Positions 36,648 through 45,971 are shown, numbered from the stretch's first letter. The stretch: 64,000 nt of DNA from Bog-756 sp963777665 (GCA_963777665.1 CAVZRJ010000012.1:62001-126000), one strand, 5' to 3'. The notes: generated from the letters alone by a model not told the origin. Program-made: numbers and translations.

Positions 36648-38129
36648 CTACCCGGCCCAGATGATCGACTGCAGCTCCGAGTAGGCCTCGAGGCTGTAGT
36701 CGCCACCGTCCCGGCCCAGGCCACTCATCTTGAACCCGCCGAACGGGGCGTCCATGTTGCGTTGGGCGGTGTTGATGCCGACGTGGCCGGCGCGGAGCAG
36801 CTTGGCCACCCGGAAGGCCCGGGCCGTATCGCCCGAGAACACGTAGTCGTAGAGACCGAACTCGGAGTCGTTTGCAATGGCGATGCCCTCCTCTTCGTCG
36901 TCGAAGGGGATCGCCACGACCACCGGTCCGAAGATCTCCTGGCGGGCGACCGCCATGTCGTTGGAGCCGGTGATGAGGGTGGGCTCGACGTAGTAGCCGG
37001 CGGGCATGTGCTCTGGCCTGCCGCCCCCGACGACGACCTCGCCCTCCGATCGTCCGGACGCGATGTGGTCGAGGATCCGTTGGCGCTGCACCGCTGAGAT
37101 GACCGGACCGACCACGGTCTGCGGCGCGGTCGGGTCGCCAACCGTGAGGGCTCCCGCGAATGTGGAGAGCCCCTCGACCACCCGGTCGAAGATGCTGCGG
37201 TGGACGACGGCCCGGGTCGGGGCCGTGCAGATCTGTCCCGAGTGGAAGGCCCAGGTGGAGCCGATCGCGGTGATTGCCCCCTTGAGATCGGCGTCGTCGA
37301 AGACGAGCGCCGCCCCCTTGCCGCCGAGCTCCATGAGCAGGCGCTTCATGGTCGGTGCTCCAGCCGCAGCGATCCGCTGACCCACCACGGTCGATCCGGT
37401 GAAGGACACCATGTCGACATCGGGGGAGGTGGTCAGCACCGTCGCGGGCTCAGGCCCTTGAGCGCTCACCAGGTTGACGACGCCCGGCGGGAAGCCCACC
37501 TCGTTCAGCACCCGGGCCAGCTCGACGACCGCAAGCGGATCCTGGGGAGCGGGCTTGATGACGACGGTGTTGCCCATGGCGAGCGCCGGTGCCACCTTGC
37601 CGGCCATGTTGGTCAGCGGGAAGTTGTAGCTGGCGATGGCGGCCACCACGCCGACCGGTTGCCGGTAGGCGAGCGCGCTGATGAGCCCGCCCGGGGCGAG
37701 CGGGGTGGCGGCGGTCGCGATGGGTGGGAGCATCGATTCCTGGACGTGGCGGATGTCCCGGCTGTAACGCTCGAAGCGGTCGGCGCTGATCGGGACCTGC
37801 ATGCGCGAGCCGACGGAGGCGGTTGCGCCGGTCTCGGCAATGACCAGGGGCACCAGCTCGTCGTTCTTGGCACGGATTGCCGTCGCGGCCGCCTTGAGCA
37901 GAGCGAGACGCTCGTCGGCGGGCGTGGCAGCCCATGCCGGGAAGGCCTCCCGGGCCGCGGCACAGGCGGCTTCGGCGTCTGCCACCGAGGCGTTGGGTGC
38001 TCGGCCGACCACCTCCTCGGTGGCGGGGTTGATGATCTCGTAGGTGCCGTCCCCGGAGTCGACCCACCGACCGCCGATCAGCAGCTGTGTCTCGTCACGC
38101 GTGGCCCTGGTTCCGATGGTCGTGCTCAT
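36648..38129 (-). CDS. aldehyde dehydrogenase family protein
   Basis: A 493-residue NAD(P)-dependent aldehyde dehydrogenase. Landmarks are ASYNFPLTNMAGKVAPALAMGNTVVIKPAP (cofactor pocket), SFTGSTVVGQRI, the general base in MELGGKGAALVFDD, the nucleophile cysteine in SGQICTAPTR and the terminal EIFGPVVVAIPFDDEEE. It oxidises an aldehyde to the acid; the substrate is not evident. The ATG at 38129 overlaps the stop of the D-aminoacylase gene, so they share a transcript. Confidence 0.92.
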   Translation of the reverse strand: MSTTIGTRATRDETQLLIGGRWVDSGDGTYEIINPATEEVVGRAPNASVADAEAACAAAREAFPAWAATPADERLALLKAAATAIRAKNDELVPLVIAETGATASVGSRMQVPISADRFERYSRDIRHVQESMLPPIATAATPLAPGGLISALAYRQPVGVVAAIASYNFPLTNMAGKVAPALAMGNTVVIKPAPQDPLAVVELARVLNEVGFPPGVVNLVSAQGPEPATVLTTSPDVDMVSFTGSTVVGQRIAAAGAPTMKRLLMELGGKGAALVFDDADLKGAITAIGSTWAFHSGQICTAPTRAVVHRSIFDRVVEGLSTFAGALTVGDPTAPQTVVGPVISAVQRQRILDHIASGRSEGEVVVGGGRPEHMPAGYYVEPTLITGSNDMAVARQEIFGPVVVAIPFDDEEEGIAIANDSEFGLYDYVFSGDTARAFRVAKLLRAGHVGINTAQRNMDAPFGGFKMSGLGRDGGDYSLEAYSELQSIIWAG

Positions 38130-39862
38130 CGGGTCGCAACCACCGACGGGTCGACCGTCACCGTGTCCCGTCCCGAACGGAGGAGGGTGCCCGGGAGATT
38201 GCCGGTGGGCTTGCCGTCGGCCACGGTCTCGATGCCGTTGACCAGGACCCGCACCACCCCGATCGAGTCGGCGATGAGCCGTGGGCTGCCGCCCGGGAGG
38301 TCCTGGACGAGGGTGGCCGGCTCCGAGGCCACCGTCTCCGGATCGAAGATGAACAGATCGGCTCGAAGGCCCTCTGCGATCCGGCCCCGGTCGTGCAACC
38401 CGAACAGGTCGGCGGGGCCCGCGGTCATCCAGTGGATGGCGCGCTCCATCGGGACCAGTTTGCGTTTGCGCAGGCAGTCGCCGAGGAACGAGGTCGGATA
38501 GTTCGAGCCGCACATCCGGTCGAGGTGGGCTCCGGCGTCCGAGCCGCCGACGAGGGCTCCAGGGTTCTCCCACACGTCGACGCGTGCCCTCCACGAGGCA
38601 TCGTCGCCGTCTGACGCCTTGGGCCACAGAACGGTTCGCAGTCCGTCGGCGATCACGAGGTCGAGGAGCGCGTCGAATGGGGACTTGCCCTGCTCCGCCG
38701 CGATCGAGCCCACATCTCGCCAGCTCAGACCTTCGTTCTCGGGAGCGAAGGTGTCACCGATGATGTAGCTGGACCAGTTCGACAACCGGCGGAAGACGCC
38801 GGCCCCCTCCGAGCGGGCGAGCTCGTCGAGCCGTGTCCGCACCTCCGGGTCCCGGAGCTTCTCGATGCGCTGCTCGAGGGGCAGTCCCATGACGTCGCCC
38901 CAGCCCGGGATCAGGAAGAGCGCGCAGTGGGTGCGGAAGCTCATGTTCATCGGCACCAGGGTGGGCATGGTGAGGGCGACGATCTTCCCACCGGCGGCGG
39001 CTGCTATGGCCGATGCCTCGAGCTGGCGGGCGGTCTTGTCCGGGGTGCGGGAGTCGACGGTCAGCAGGTTCCAGTTGAGGGGTCGTCGAGCGGTGGTGGT
39101 CATGGCGACCATCAGATCGATCTCCTTGTCGCTGAACGCGTCGAGGCAGCCGTCGGTGATGTACTCGAGGGTGGTGCCGGGATGGTCGCGTACCACCTCG
39201 CAAAAGGCGAGCATTTCCTTCCGGTCTGCGTGACGCGACGTGATCGGGTTGCCGTCTCCGTCGGAGTGGGTGCGCGACTGCGAGGAGGAGAACCCGAGTC
39301 CGCCGGCTTCGATGGACTCGGCGAGCAATGTGGTCATCGTGGCCAGTTCCTCGTCGTTGGCAACCTCTGCGGCGCGGTCGGATCCCATGACCCACCGGCG
39401 GAGCGCGCAGTGGCCGACGAGAAAGCCGGCGTTGACCCCGAGCTTCCCCTCGAGCCTCCCCAGGTACTCGCCGAAGGTGGTCCAGTCCCAGGGGACCCCG
39501 TTCTCGAGCGCGTCGAGGGGCATCCCCTCCACCTTTGCCATCATCCGCCGGATGTAGTCATGGTCGCTGGCCTTGATCGGCGCGAGGGTGAACCCGCAGT
39601 TCCCGGCGATGACCGTGGTCACGCCGTGCACGTTGGAGGGCGATGCGGTCGGGTCCCAGAACAGCTGGGCGTCGTAGTGGGTGTGCGGGTCGATGATCCC
39701 CGGGGCGACCACCAGGCCCTCGGCGTCGAGCTCGGTGGTCCCCGGCTCGTCAAGAGTGCCCACGGCCGCGATGCGGCCGTCACGGATGCCGACGTCGGCC
39801 CGGGCGCCAGGCGATCCGGTGCCGTCCACGACCAGGCCGTTGCGGATCACGTAGTCGAGCAT
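38126..39862 (-). CDS. N-acyl-D-amino-acid deacylase (amidohydrolase)
   Basis: A 578-residue amidohydrolase of the D-aminoacylase/COG3653 group. The first metal motif is GIIDPHTHYDAQLFWDP, the cysteine ligand lies in IAGNCGFTLAP, and the catalytic aspartate in VGGSDAGAHLDRMCG. The C-terminal DLFGLHDRGRIAEGLRADLFIFDPE is typical of the composite beta-sandwich. Related proteins of actinobacteria are often annotated without known substrate. It is the first gene of a two-gene unit with the aldehyde dehydrogenase. The palindrome at 39936-39950 lies about 75 bases upstream. Confidence 0.88.
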   Translation of the reverse strand: MLDYVIRNGLVVDGTGSPGARADVGIRDGRIAAVGTLDEPGTTELDAEGLVVAPGIIDPHTHYDAQLFWDPTASPSNVHGVTTVIAGNCGFTLAPIKASDHDYIRRMMAKVEGMPLDALENGVPWDWTTFGEYLGRLEGKLGVNAGFLVGHCALRRWVMGSDRAAEVANDEELATMTTLLAESIEAGGLGFSSSQSRTHSDGDGNPITSRHADRKEMLAFCEVVRDHPGTTLEYITDGCLDAFSDKEIDLMVAMTTTARRPLNWNLLTVDSRTPDKTARQLEASAIAAAAGGKIVALTMPTLVPMNMSFRTHCALFLIPGWGDVMGLPLEQRIEKLRDPEVRTRLDELARSEGAGVFRRLSNWSSYIIGDTFAPENEGLSWRDVGSIAAEQGKSPFDALLDLVIADGLRTVLWPKASDGDDASWRARVDVWENPGALVGGSDAGAHLDRMCGSNYPTSFLGDCLRKRKLVPMERAIHWMTAGPADLFGLHDRGRIAEGLRADLFIFDPETVASEPATLVQDLPGGSPRLIADSIGVVRVLVNGIETVADGKPTGNLPGTLLRSGRDTVTVDPSVVATR

Positions 39863-39935
39863 GTGAAGTTCCCTTCGTGCACGGGGGGCGCCACCGGTCG
39901 ACGATCACGGCGACGACGCCGAGGACCGACCGGAG

Positions 39936-39950
39936 CTGACTGACCGTCAG
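39936..39950 (-). promoter_or_regulatory. 15-bp palindromic operator, class CTGACGGTNNGTCAG
   Basis: On the minus strand the site reads CTGACGGTCAGTCAG. It sits between the divergent D-aminoacylase and mscS genes and overlaps TAAACT (minus) and TACGAT (plus), which look like -10 elements. The same 15-mer, with two changes, occurs at 45972-45986. Confidence 0.5.
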
Positions 39951-39995
39951 TTTACGATACCGCCGCCCGGTCCGTCGCAGCGCCGACGGTACTGT

Positions 39996-40862
39996 GTGGG
40001 CATCCATCACTCCTGGTTACAGAATCATCTGTTGCCGGTCGTCGTGCTGCTCCTGGGTGCCGGACTCACCGTGCGGTTCGCCCACTGGAGCGGGGCGCGC
40101 CGGCGCCACTGGATCGACGTCCAGATCCGCCGACAGATCGAGTCCGGCGCGGTGGCCTCCGAGGCGCTCAAGCGGTCCCGGGCGATCAGCGAGGCGGTCG
40201 AATGGGCGGTCGTCGCGCTCATCTACTTCGTCGTGGGGATCCTCGTATTCGACCGCCTCGGCATCCCGCTCACCACATTGGTCGCCCCGGCGACCGTCAT
40301 CGGCATCGGCCTCGGCTTCGGGGCCCAGCAGATGGTCGGCGACCTGCTGGCCGGGTTCTTCCTCTTCGCCGAACACCAATTCGCCTTCGGCGACGTCATC
40401 CGCCTGTCGCTTCCGGGCCAGCCCACCGGCGTCACCGGCACGGTCGAGGAGCTGACCCTTCGGGTCACCAAGCTGCGGACTGCCCAGGGCGAACTGGTTG
40501 TGGTGCCCAACAGCGCGCTGCGCCAGGTCACCAACCTCTCCAAGGACTGGTCCCGGGCGGTCATCGACATCCCGGTGTCGGTGGCCGAGGACCTCGAACA
40601 GGTCACCAGCCTGCTCAAGGAGGTGGTGACCGCGATGGCACGCGACCCGAGATGGTCCGACCTCCTGCTCGGCGACCCGGTCGTGGCCGGGGTCGAGGCG
40701 ATCGACGTCGGGTACGTCCAGCTCCGCCTCATCGCCCGGACCCTCCCCGGGCGCCAGTTCGAGGTGGCCCGCGAAATCCGGCTGCGTGCCTCGACGGCCC
40801 TGCGAGCCGCCGAGATCACCTCTCCGGGGGTCGCAGGCCCGTCCCCGTCGTCGTCGGTGTGA
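39996..40862 (+). CDS. small-conductance mechanosensitive channel (MscS family)
   Basis: A 288-residue MscS protein. Three membrane segments (LLPVVVLLLGAGLTVRF, AVEWAVVALIYFVVGILVF and LVAPATVIGIGLGFGAQQMVGDLLAGFFLF) include the pore helix TM3 with its glycine-rich face. The cytoplasmic beta-domain begins at FGDVIRL and VTGTVEELTLRVTKLRTAQGELVVVPNS. It releases solutes on osmotic downshock. GTG 39996 is the start used; the next in-frame starts fall inside the first helix. Its TGA overlaps the next ATG (TGATG). Confidence 0.88.
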   Translation: MGIHHSWLQNHLLPVVVLLLGAGLTVRFAHWSGARRRHWIDVQIRRQIESGAVASEALKRSRAISEAVEWAVVALIYFVVGILVFDRLGIPLTTLVAPATVIGIGLGFGAQQMVGDLLAGFFLFAEHQFAFGDVIRLSLPGQPTGVTGTVEELTLRVTKLRTAQGELVVVPNSALRQVTNLSKDWSRAVIDIPVSVAEDLEQVTSLLKEVVTAMARDPRWSDLLLGDPVVAGVEAIDVGYVQLRLIARTLPGRQFEVAREIRLRASTALRAAEITSPGVAGPSPSSSV

Positions 40863-41422
40863 TGCCGGCGGATGAAGGGTCCGGTCCCGACTCCGACGGA
40901 TCCGGGTCGGACGACACCGAGGAGTTGCCAGGCCGATCCGAGGTGGCTGAGGGATCCTCACCGGTCGTCGACGGTCCGGTTCCCCACAGTGCACTGGTGG
41001 GGTTCATGTCGGTCCCGATCTCTCGGCGAGTCCCGATCCGCCGGTCCACTGCGTTGATGGTCGTCGCGTTCCTGGGCTTCGGCACCCTGTTCGTGCTCTA
41101 CCCGCCCGACAGCACCCCCTCGGCAAACCTCCAGCTCCCGACCTCAGTCCCGGGGATCGTCCCGGCGACATCCACGACCACGACGACGACCCCGCCATCC
41201 TCGACCACCTCCACGTCGGGGCGGTCGTCAACCACCGGGCCGTCGGGCTCGACCTCCACCACCAGGGCGCCCAGCTCGACCTCGACCACGAGCCCACCCA
41301 GCTCGACGACGTCGACACTCTCGGGATCGACGACCTCGAGTACCTCCAGGTCACTGGGCTCGACGACGTCGACCTCCACAACGTCCGGGGGGTCGACCAC
41401 GAGCAGCACGTCCGCCCCCTGA
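40862..41422 (+). CDS. membrane protein with Ser/Thr-rich extracellular stalk
   Basis: A 186-residue protein of no recognised family. Residues 1-60 are acidic and cytoplasmic-looking, residues about 65-83 are a single membrane helix (TALMVVAFLGFGTLFVLYP), and the rest is almost entirely Ser, Thr, Pro and Gly (for example TSTTTTTTPPSSTTSTS). Such tails usually form extended, possibly glycosylated stalks outside the membrane. It is translationally coupled to mscS through TGATG, suggesting a joint role at the envelope; that role is inferred. Confidence 0.55.
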   Translation: MPADEGSGPDSDGSGSDDTEELPGRSEVAEGSSPVVDGPVPHSALVGFMSVPISRRVPIRRSTALMVVAFLGFGTLFVLYPPDSTPSANLQLPTSVPGIVPATSTTTTTTPPSSTTSTSGRSSTTGPSGSTSTTRAPSSTSTTSPPSSTTSTLSGSTTSSTSRSLGSTTSTSTTSGGSTTSSTSAP

Positions 41423-41453
41423 GCCGTCGGGTCTGCACCGATGGTGCGCCGGG

Positions 41454-42434
41454 TCAGCTTCCGACGAGCGGGATGACCTCTGCCCCGAAGGCGGCGACCT
41501 GATCGCAGAGCTCGGTGGCGCTGCGGGCCGGGAACCGGACCTGGACCTGACCGACTCCGGCAGCGGTGAAGGGCGAGAGGTACTCGGCGAGCGCCTCCGC
41601 GGGTCCGGAGACGGTGCCGGGCGGCAGTTCGGCACCGGTCGGCGGGTTCCCGACGTGGAGGGACGAGGAGATGGCCCCGATGTCGAGCGGAGCACCGTCG
41701 CGGTACTCGTCCCGGAGCGTGCGCAGACGGTCCAGCAGGTCGGCGTTCGGACCGAGCGACTGGGGCAGCCAACCATCCGCGTAGCGGGCGGTGCGCCGCA
41801 GGGCCGCAGGTGAGGAGCCGCCGACCCAGATCGGCGGCCGCGGGGCCTGTACCGGCCGGGGACGCATTCCGACACCGCTGGCCGGCCAGCGGGGGCCGGG
41901 GAGCCGCGGGAACTCGTCGGTCAATCCGGCGGCGAGTGCCGAGATGGCCTCGTCGGTGGCCGGACCGCGCTCGTCGAACGCCGGTCCCATCACGTCGAAC
42001 TCCTCGCTGACGTGACCCGCACCGACCCCGCAGATGACCCGACCCCGCGAGAGCGCGTCGAGGGTCGCGAACTCCTTGGCCGCCCGGAGCGGATGCCGGA
42101 GCGCGATCACGTAGATGTGGGAGAGCAACCGGATCCGTGAGGTGACCCCCGCCAGCCAGCCAAGAGTGGCAACGGTGTCGTACCAGGTCGTGCTCATCGC
42201 CCCGGCCAACCGCTCGGGGATGAACGTGTGGTCGCAGACGCCCACGTAGAAGAACCCCGCCGACTCGCAGGCCAGGGCCACCCGGGCCAGCTCGTCGGGT
42301 CCGGCAGCCGGCTCCCAGGGCTGGACGTAGATGGTCGACTGCGACTGCACCGGGAGCTGCATCCCGAAGACCGTGCGGCCCGGGGGAAGGACGGTCACGA
42401 CGTCGGTGGGTGGAGCGGGGAGCGGGTCGGTCAC
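41454..42434 (-). CDS. LLM class F420-dependent oxidoreductase
   Basis: A 326-residue TIM-barrel protein of the luciferase-like monooxygenase class. YVQPWEPAAGPDELARVALACESAGFFYVGVCDH is the N-terminal barrel start; the cofactor loop and IYVIALRHPLRAAKEFATLDALSRGRVICGVGAGH are typical of F420-binding members in actinobacteria, as is PPIWVGGSSPAALRRTARYADGW. The substrate is unknown. It begins just 4 bases after the acyl-CoA dehydrogenase gene on the same strand, so it belongs to the same lipid-type unit. Confidence 0.85.
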   Translation of the reverse strand: MTDPLPAPPTDVVTVLPPGRTVFGMQLPVQSQSTIYVQPWEPAAGPDELARVALACESAGFFYVGVCDHTFIPERLAGAMSTTWYDTVATLGWLAGVTSRIRLLSHIYVIALRHPLRAAKEFATLDALSRGRVICGVGAGHVSEEFDVMGPAFDERGPATDEAISALAAGLTDEFPRLPGPRWPASGVGMRPRPVQAPRPPIWVGGSSPAALRRTARYADGWLPQSLGPNADLLDRLRTLRDEYRDGAPLDIGAISSSLHVGNPPTGAELPPGTVSGPAEALAEYLSPFTAAGVGQVQVRFPARSATELCDQVAAFGAEVIPLVGS

Positions 42435-42438
42435 CGGG

Positions 42439-43461
42439 TCACCCTACGTCGCCGGGCATCCGGACAGAGGGGTCGGCCAGGGAGTCGGCCAGGGCCGCGG
42501 CGAGCTCGTCGTCGGTCCCGAACTGTGTGGCCAGGACCCGGGCTCGCTTGTAGGCGAGGTGGGCCGGGACCTCCCAGGTGAAGCCCATCCCGCCGTGCAC
42601 CTGGATGCACGATCGGCCGTTGGCCAGGGCCGCTTCGTCCGCCAGGAGCTTCGCTCCTGCGGCCGCCACCAGGGCGTCTCCCACGTCCGGTTGGTCGACG
42701 GTGACCGCGGCGGCGTGCACCGCGCAGCGGGCGACCTCGGTCCGCACCGCCATGTCCGCGCAGAGGTGCTTGACGGCCTGGAAGCCGCCGACGGGACGAC
42801 CGAACTGCCGGCGTTGCTTGGCGTACTCGACAGCGAGGTCGGTTACCCAGGCGGCCAGACCCACCTGGAGGGCCGCGGTGAGGACGGCGCCGTCCCGCCA
42901 CCACCAGTCGGTGACGTCCGGCCCGGCGATCGGTGTGCCCTCCGGCAGGTGGTCCAGCGACCACACCGGGGTCAGGGGGTCCATCGGCCGGCGGAGCTCG
43001 GACACGGAGAGGGCGCGCGGGTCGAGGGAACCGACACCCCTGTCGGAGACGACCAGCAGCACATCGAGGTCGGCCAGGTGCTCGATCACCGTCGGCAGGA
43101 CCACGCCGCCGGCTGGCGGACCGGATGCCTCGACCAGCCCGACCACCGCGGAGCCGTCGTCAGCCCCATCGACCAGTCCGGCGGCCAGATGGGAGGCAAC
43201 CAGAGGCCCGGGCACCAGGGCGCGGCCCAACTCCTCGAAGACGAGCGCCGCCTCGGCCAGTCCCATGCCGGCACCTCCCGCAGACTCGGCCAGACAGAGG
43301 TCGAACACGCCGGCCTCGCCGAGGGCGAGCCAACCGGATCGATCGACGACCTGCGGGCCTCCTTCCAGCGAGCGCAGCCGGTCGAGGGGGAACCGCCCGC
43401 TGCAGAGCCGGCGCATGCCCTCGGCCAGCTCGAGCTGCACCTCGCTCGGTTCGAAGTCCAT
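42439..43461 (-). CDS. acyl-CoA dehydrogenase, small-subunit type
   Basis: A 340-residue acyl-CoA dehydrogenase of the short type that pairs with a longer partner in actinobacterial steroid and lipid breakdown. Conserved blocks are GLAEAALVFEELGRALVPGPL, YAKQRRQFGRPVGGFQAVKHLCADMA and IQVHGGMGFTWEVPAHLAYKRA. The partner is the next gene upstream (43507-44727, gap 45 bases). In the mycobacterial FadE pairs, the two chains form alpha2beta2 tetramers with active sites at the interface. A role in steroid degradation is suggested by neighbours but not proven. Confidence 0.85.
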   Translation of the reverse strand: MDFEPSEVQLELAEGMRRLCSGRFPLDRLRSLEGGPQVVDRSGWLALGEAGVFDLCLAESAGGAGMGLAEAALVFEELGRALVPGPLVASHLAAGLVDGADDGSAVVGLVEASGPPAGGVVLPTVIEHLADLDVLLVVSDRGVGSLDPRALSVSELRRPMDPLTPVWSLDHLPEGTPIAGPDVTDWWWRDGAVLTAALQVGLAAWVTDLAVEYAKQRRQFGRPVGGFQAVKHLCADMAVRTEVARCAVHAAAVTVDQPDVGDALVAAAGAKLLADEAALANGRSCIQVHGGMGFTWEVPAHLAYKRARVLATQFGTDDELAAALADSLADPSVRMPGDVG

Positions 43462-43506
43462 CGTCTGCTCGTTCCTAACCCGGGGGTCCGCCGGAGGACG
43501 CCGTAC

Positions 43507-44727
43507 TCACGTCGCGGGGGTTGCGGTCGGGGCGGGCGTGGGCTCCTTGGGCAGGCCCAGGATGCGTTCGCCGACAATGTTGCGCTGGATCTGCGAGGTG
43601 CCTGCGGCGATGGTCAGGGAGATGCCCCGCATCCAATCCTCGACGATGGTCTCAGCCGGCAGGAGGCCTGCGCCGTCGAGGCCCGCGACATCCTGGGCGG
43701 CCAGCCCGACGCGCCCGAGGAGGGAGAGCGAGAACTCGCCCAGCCGCTGGCGGGTCTCCGAGTAGGCCAGTTTGAAGTAGGTACCGCCGACACCGGGGAC
43801 CCCGGTGCGTGCGGCTTGGGACACGGTGCGCCTGGTCAGGGCCCAGAGGGCGTCCAGCTCCGCCTTCAGATGGCCTGCCTGCCGGCGGATGCCGGGGTCG
43901 GACCACGCGCCGGTGCGCTGGGCCACGGAGACGGTCGCGGACAGCAGCTCGAAGCCCTCGAGCAGGTCACCGACGAACGCGGTGCCGCGTTCGAAGCTCA
44001 GGGTGACCATGGTCACCCTCCAGCCGTCGTTCTCGTCGCCCACCCGGTTGGCCACCGGCACCCGGACCTCATCGAGGAAGAGCTCGGCGAACTCGGTGGA
44101 GCCGGCGATCGTGGTGAGTGGCCGGACCTCGACGCCGGGGGTGCCCATGGGCAGGATGAGCCAGGAGATGCCCCGGTGGCGGCTGTCCTCACCGCCGGTG
44201 CGCACCAGCAGCTCGCAGTAGTCGGCGACCTCGGCGTGGGAGGTCCAGATCTTCGATCCGGTGACCACGTAGTCGTCGCCGTCGCGGACGGCACGGGTGC
44301 GCAGCGATGCCAGGTCGCTGCCTGCGTCGGGTTCGGAAAAGCCTTGGCACCAGACCTCATCGCCTCGGAGGATCGGCGGGAGGAACCGGGTCCGCTGCTC
44401 GGGGCTGCCCTCGGCGATGACGGTCGGCCCGGCGTGCAGGAGCCCGACGAAGTTCACGCCGACGTAGGGCGCATGTGCGCGTTCGAGCTCTTCCTTGAAG
44501 ATGAGCTCCTCCACGGCCGAGGCGCCCCGCCCGCCGCCCTCGACGGGCCAGTCCACCCCGGCGTAGCCGGCATCGAAGAGAAGCCGCTGCCAGTGGGTGT
44601 CGAACGCGCGCCGTCCAGGCCAGTCGGTCGGCTCGGGCTTGGGTGGCAGCACGGGCAGCGTCGTCGCCAGCCAGGCGCGGAGATCGGTGCGGAACGCCTG
44701 CTCGGCGTCGCTGTAGCGCAGGTCCAC
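43507..44727 (-). CDS. acyl-CoA dehydrogenase, large-subunit type
   Basis: A 406-residue acyl-CoA dehydrogenase. CQGFSEPDAGSDLASLRTRA is the FAD/substrate loop, VTGSKIWTSHAEVADYCELLVRT the middle domain, and ISLTIAAGTSQIQRNIVGERILGLP the C-terminal block. In single-chain dehydrogenases the last block reads YEGTxEIQ with the catalytic glutamate; here that residue is alanine. This supports a heteromeric enzyme with the small partner encoded downstream. The end has a proline/threonine tail. It starts 22 bases after the amidohydrolase gene. Confidence 0.88.
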   Translation of the reverse strand: MDLRYSDAEQAFRTDLRAWLATTLPVLPPKPEPTDWPGRRAFDTHWQRLLFDAGYAGVDWPVEGGGRGASAVEELIFKEELERAHAPYVGVNFVGLLHAGPTVIAEGSPEQRTRFLPPILRGDEVWCQGFSEPDAGSDLASLRTRAVRDGDDYVVTGSKIWTSHAEVADYCELLVRTGGEDSRHRGISWLILPMGTPGVEVRPLTTIAGSTEFAELFLDEVRVPVANRVGDENDGWRVTMVTLSFERGTAFVGDLLEGFELLSATVSVAQRTGAWSDPGIRRQAGHLKAELDALWALTRRTVSQAARTGVPGVGGTYFKLAYSETRQRLGEFSLSLLGRVGLAAQDVAGLDGAGLLPAETIVEDWMRGISLTIAAGTSQIQRNIVGERILGLPKEPTPAPTATPAT

Positions 44728-44749
44728 GGGCAGGCCTACCGCCAGGCGG

Positions 44750-45949
44750 TCACTGGAGATCGAGGCCGTAGAGGGAGATCGCGTTGCCGCGGAGGATCCG
44801 GTAACGCTCCTCGTCGGTGAGATCCTTCATCTGCTTCTCGGCGATCTCCTTGGTGTGCGGCCAGGTCGAGTCCGAATGGGGGTAGTCGGACTCGTAGGTG
44901 ATGTTGGCCACCCCGATCGACTCCACGTTCTTGAGCCCGAAGGCGTCGCTGAAGAAGCAACCGTAGATCTGGCGGTGGAAGTAGGTGGAGGGAGGTTCTG
45001 GCACGATGTCGGCCACACCACCCCAGCCGCGGTTCTCCTCCCAGACGGTGTCGGCCCGCTCGAGGATGTAGGGGATCCACCCGATCTGCCCCTCGGCATA
45101 GGCCAGCTTGAGCTCGGGGAACCGGACCAGCACCCCCGAGAACATGTAGTCGACCATCGAGAAGGTGGCGTTGGTGTGGGTGAGGGTCGATCCCACCGCC
45201 GGGGGGGCGTCGGTCGAGGTCGACGGCATCTTGGACGAGGACCCGATGTGCATGTTGACGACGGTCCCGGTCTCCGAGCAGGCGCGGAAGAACGGGTCCC
45301 AGTAGTGGTCGGGGCTGTGGATCGAGGGGAGCCCGAGGAAGGGCGGGATCTCGCTGAAGCAGACGGCCCGGACCCCGCGGGCGGCGTTGCGCAGCACCTC
45401 TTCGGCGGCCAGTTCGGCATCCCACAGTGGGATCAGGGTCAGCGGAATGAGCCGGCCATCCGCCGCGGGCCCGCACCACTCCTCGACCATCCAGTCGTTG
45501 TAGGCCTTCACACAGAGAAGGGCGAGCTCCTTGTCCTTGGCCTCGGTGAAGGTCTGGCCGCAGAACCGGGGGAAGGTCGGGAAGCAGATGGATGCCTCGA
45601 GGTGGTTGACGTCCATGTCCGCCAACCGCGGGGCGACCTGGTAGGAGCCCGGGCGCATGTCCTCGTAGGTGATGCCCCTCATGGTGACCTCGTCGCGGGG
45701 CACGCCGACTGCTGAGTCGACCCGGAGGAGCGGGCGCTTGAGGTCCTCGTAGTACCACCAGTCCGTCGGCGCTCCCTCGGAACCTGGCACCACGGTGAGC
45801 TGGCCCCCGATGAAGGTGATCTCTCCCATCGGTGCCCTCACCACCCGAGGACCCACGTCCTGGTACTTCTTCGGGAGGCGGTCCATCCAGACGTTGGCGG
45901 GTTCCACGACATGGTCGTCGACGGAGATGATCATCGGCAATTCGGCCAT
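44750..45949 (-). CDS. amidohydrolase family protein (COG2159 type)
   Basis: A 399-residue TIM-barrel amidohydrolase. The start MIISVDDHVVEPANVW replaces the common DxHxH metal motif with D-D-H, which is normal in this actinobacterial subgroup; further signatures are DMDVNHLEASICFPTFPRFCGQ, NMHIGSSS and NITYESDYPHSDSTWP with late aspartate and histidine. Members decarboxylate or hydrolyse small acids; the substrate here is unknown. It is probably the first gene of a minus-strand unit with the two acyl-CoA dehydrogenases and the LLM enzyme. The operator at 45972-45986 is 22 bases upstream. Confidence 0.85.
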   Translation of the reverse strand: MAELPMIISVDDHVVEPANVWMDRLPKKYQDVGPRVVRAPMGEITFIGGQLTVVPGSEGAPTDWWYYEDLKRPLLRVDSAVGVPRDEVTMRGITYEDMRPGSYQVAPRLADMDVNHLEASICFPTFPRFCGQTFTEAKDKELALLCVKAYNDWMVEEWCGPAADGRLIPLTLIPLWDAELAAEEVLRNAARGVRAVCFSEIPPFLGLPSIHSPDHYWDPFFRACSETGTVVNMHIGSSSKMPSTSTDAPPAVGSTLTHTNATFSMVDYMFSGVLVRFPELKLAYAEGQIGWIPYILERADTVWEENRGWGGVADIVPEPPSTYFHRQIYGCFFSDAFGLKNVESIGVANITYESDYPHSDSTWPHTKEIAEKQMKDLTDEERYRILRGNAISLYGLDLQ

Positions 45950-45971
45950 GCGGTGGAGTGTACCCCCCGTT

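Noticed and set aside
41160..41420. Repetitive TCGACCTCCACCACG-like DNA, considered as a CRISPR or tandem repeat array
   Set aside because: Repeats are irregular and simply encode a Ser/Thr-rich protein tail.
42331..44820. 829-codon plus-strand frame across two acyl-CoA dehydrogenases
   Set aside because: Antisense shadow; both dehydrogenases on the other strand have full motifs.
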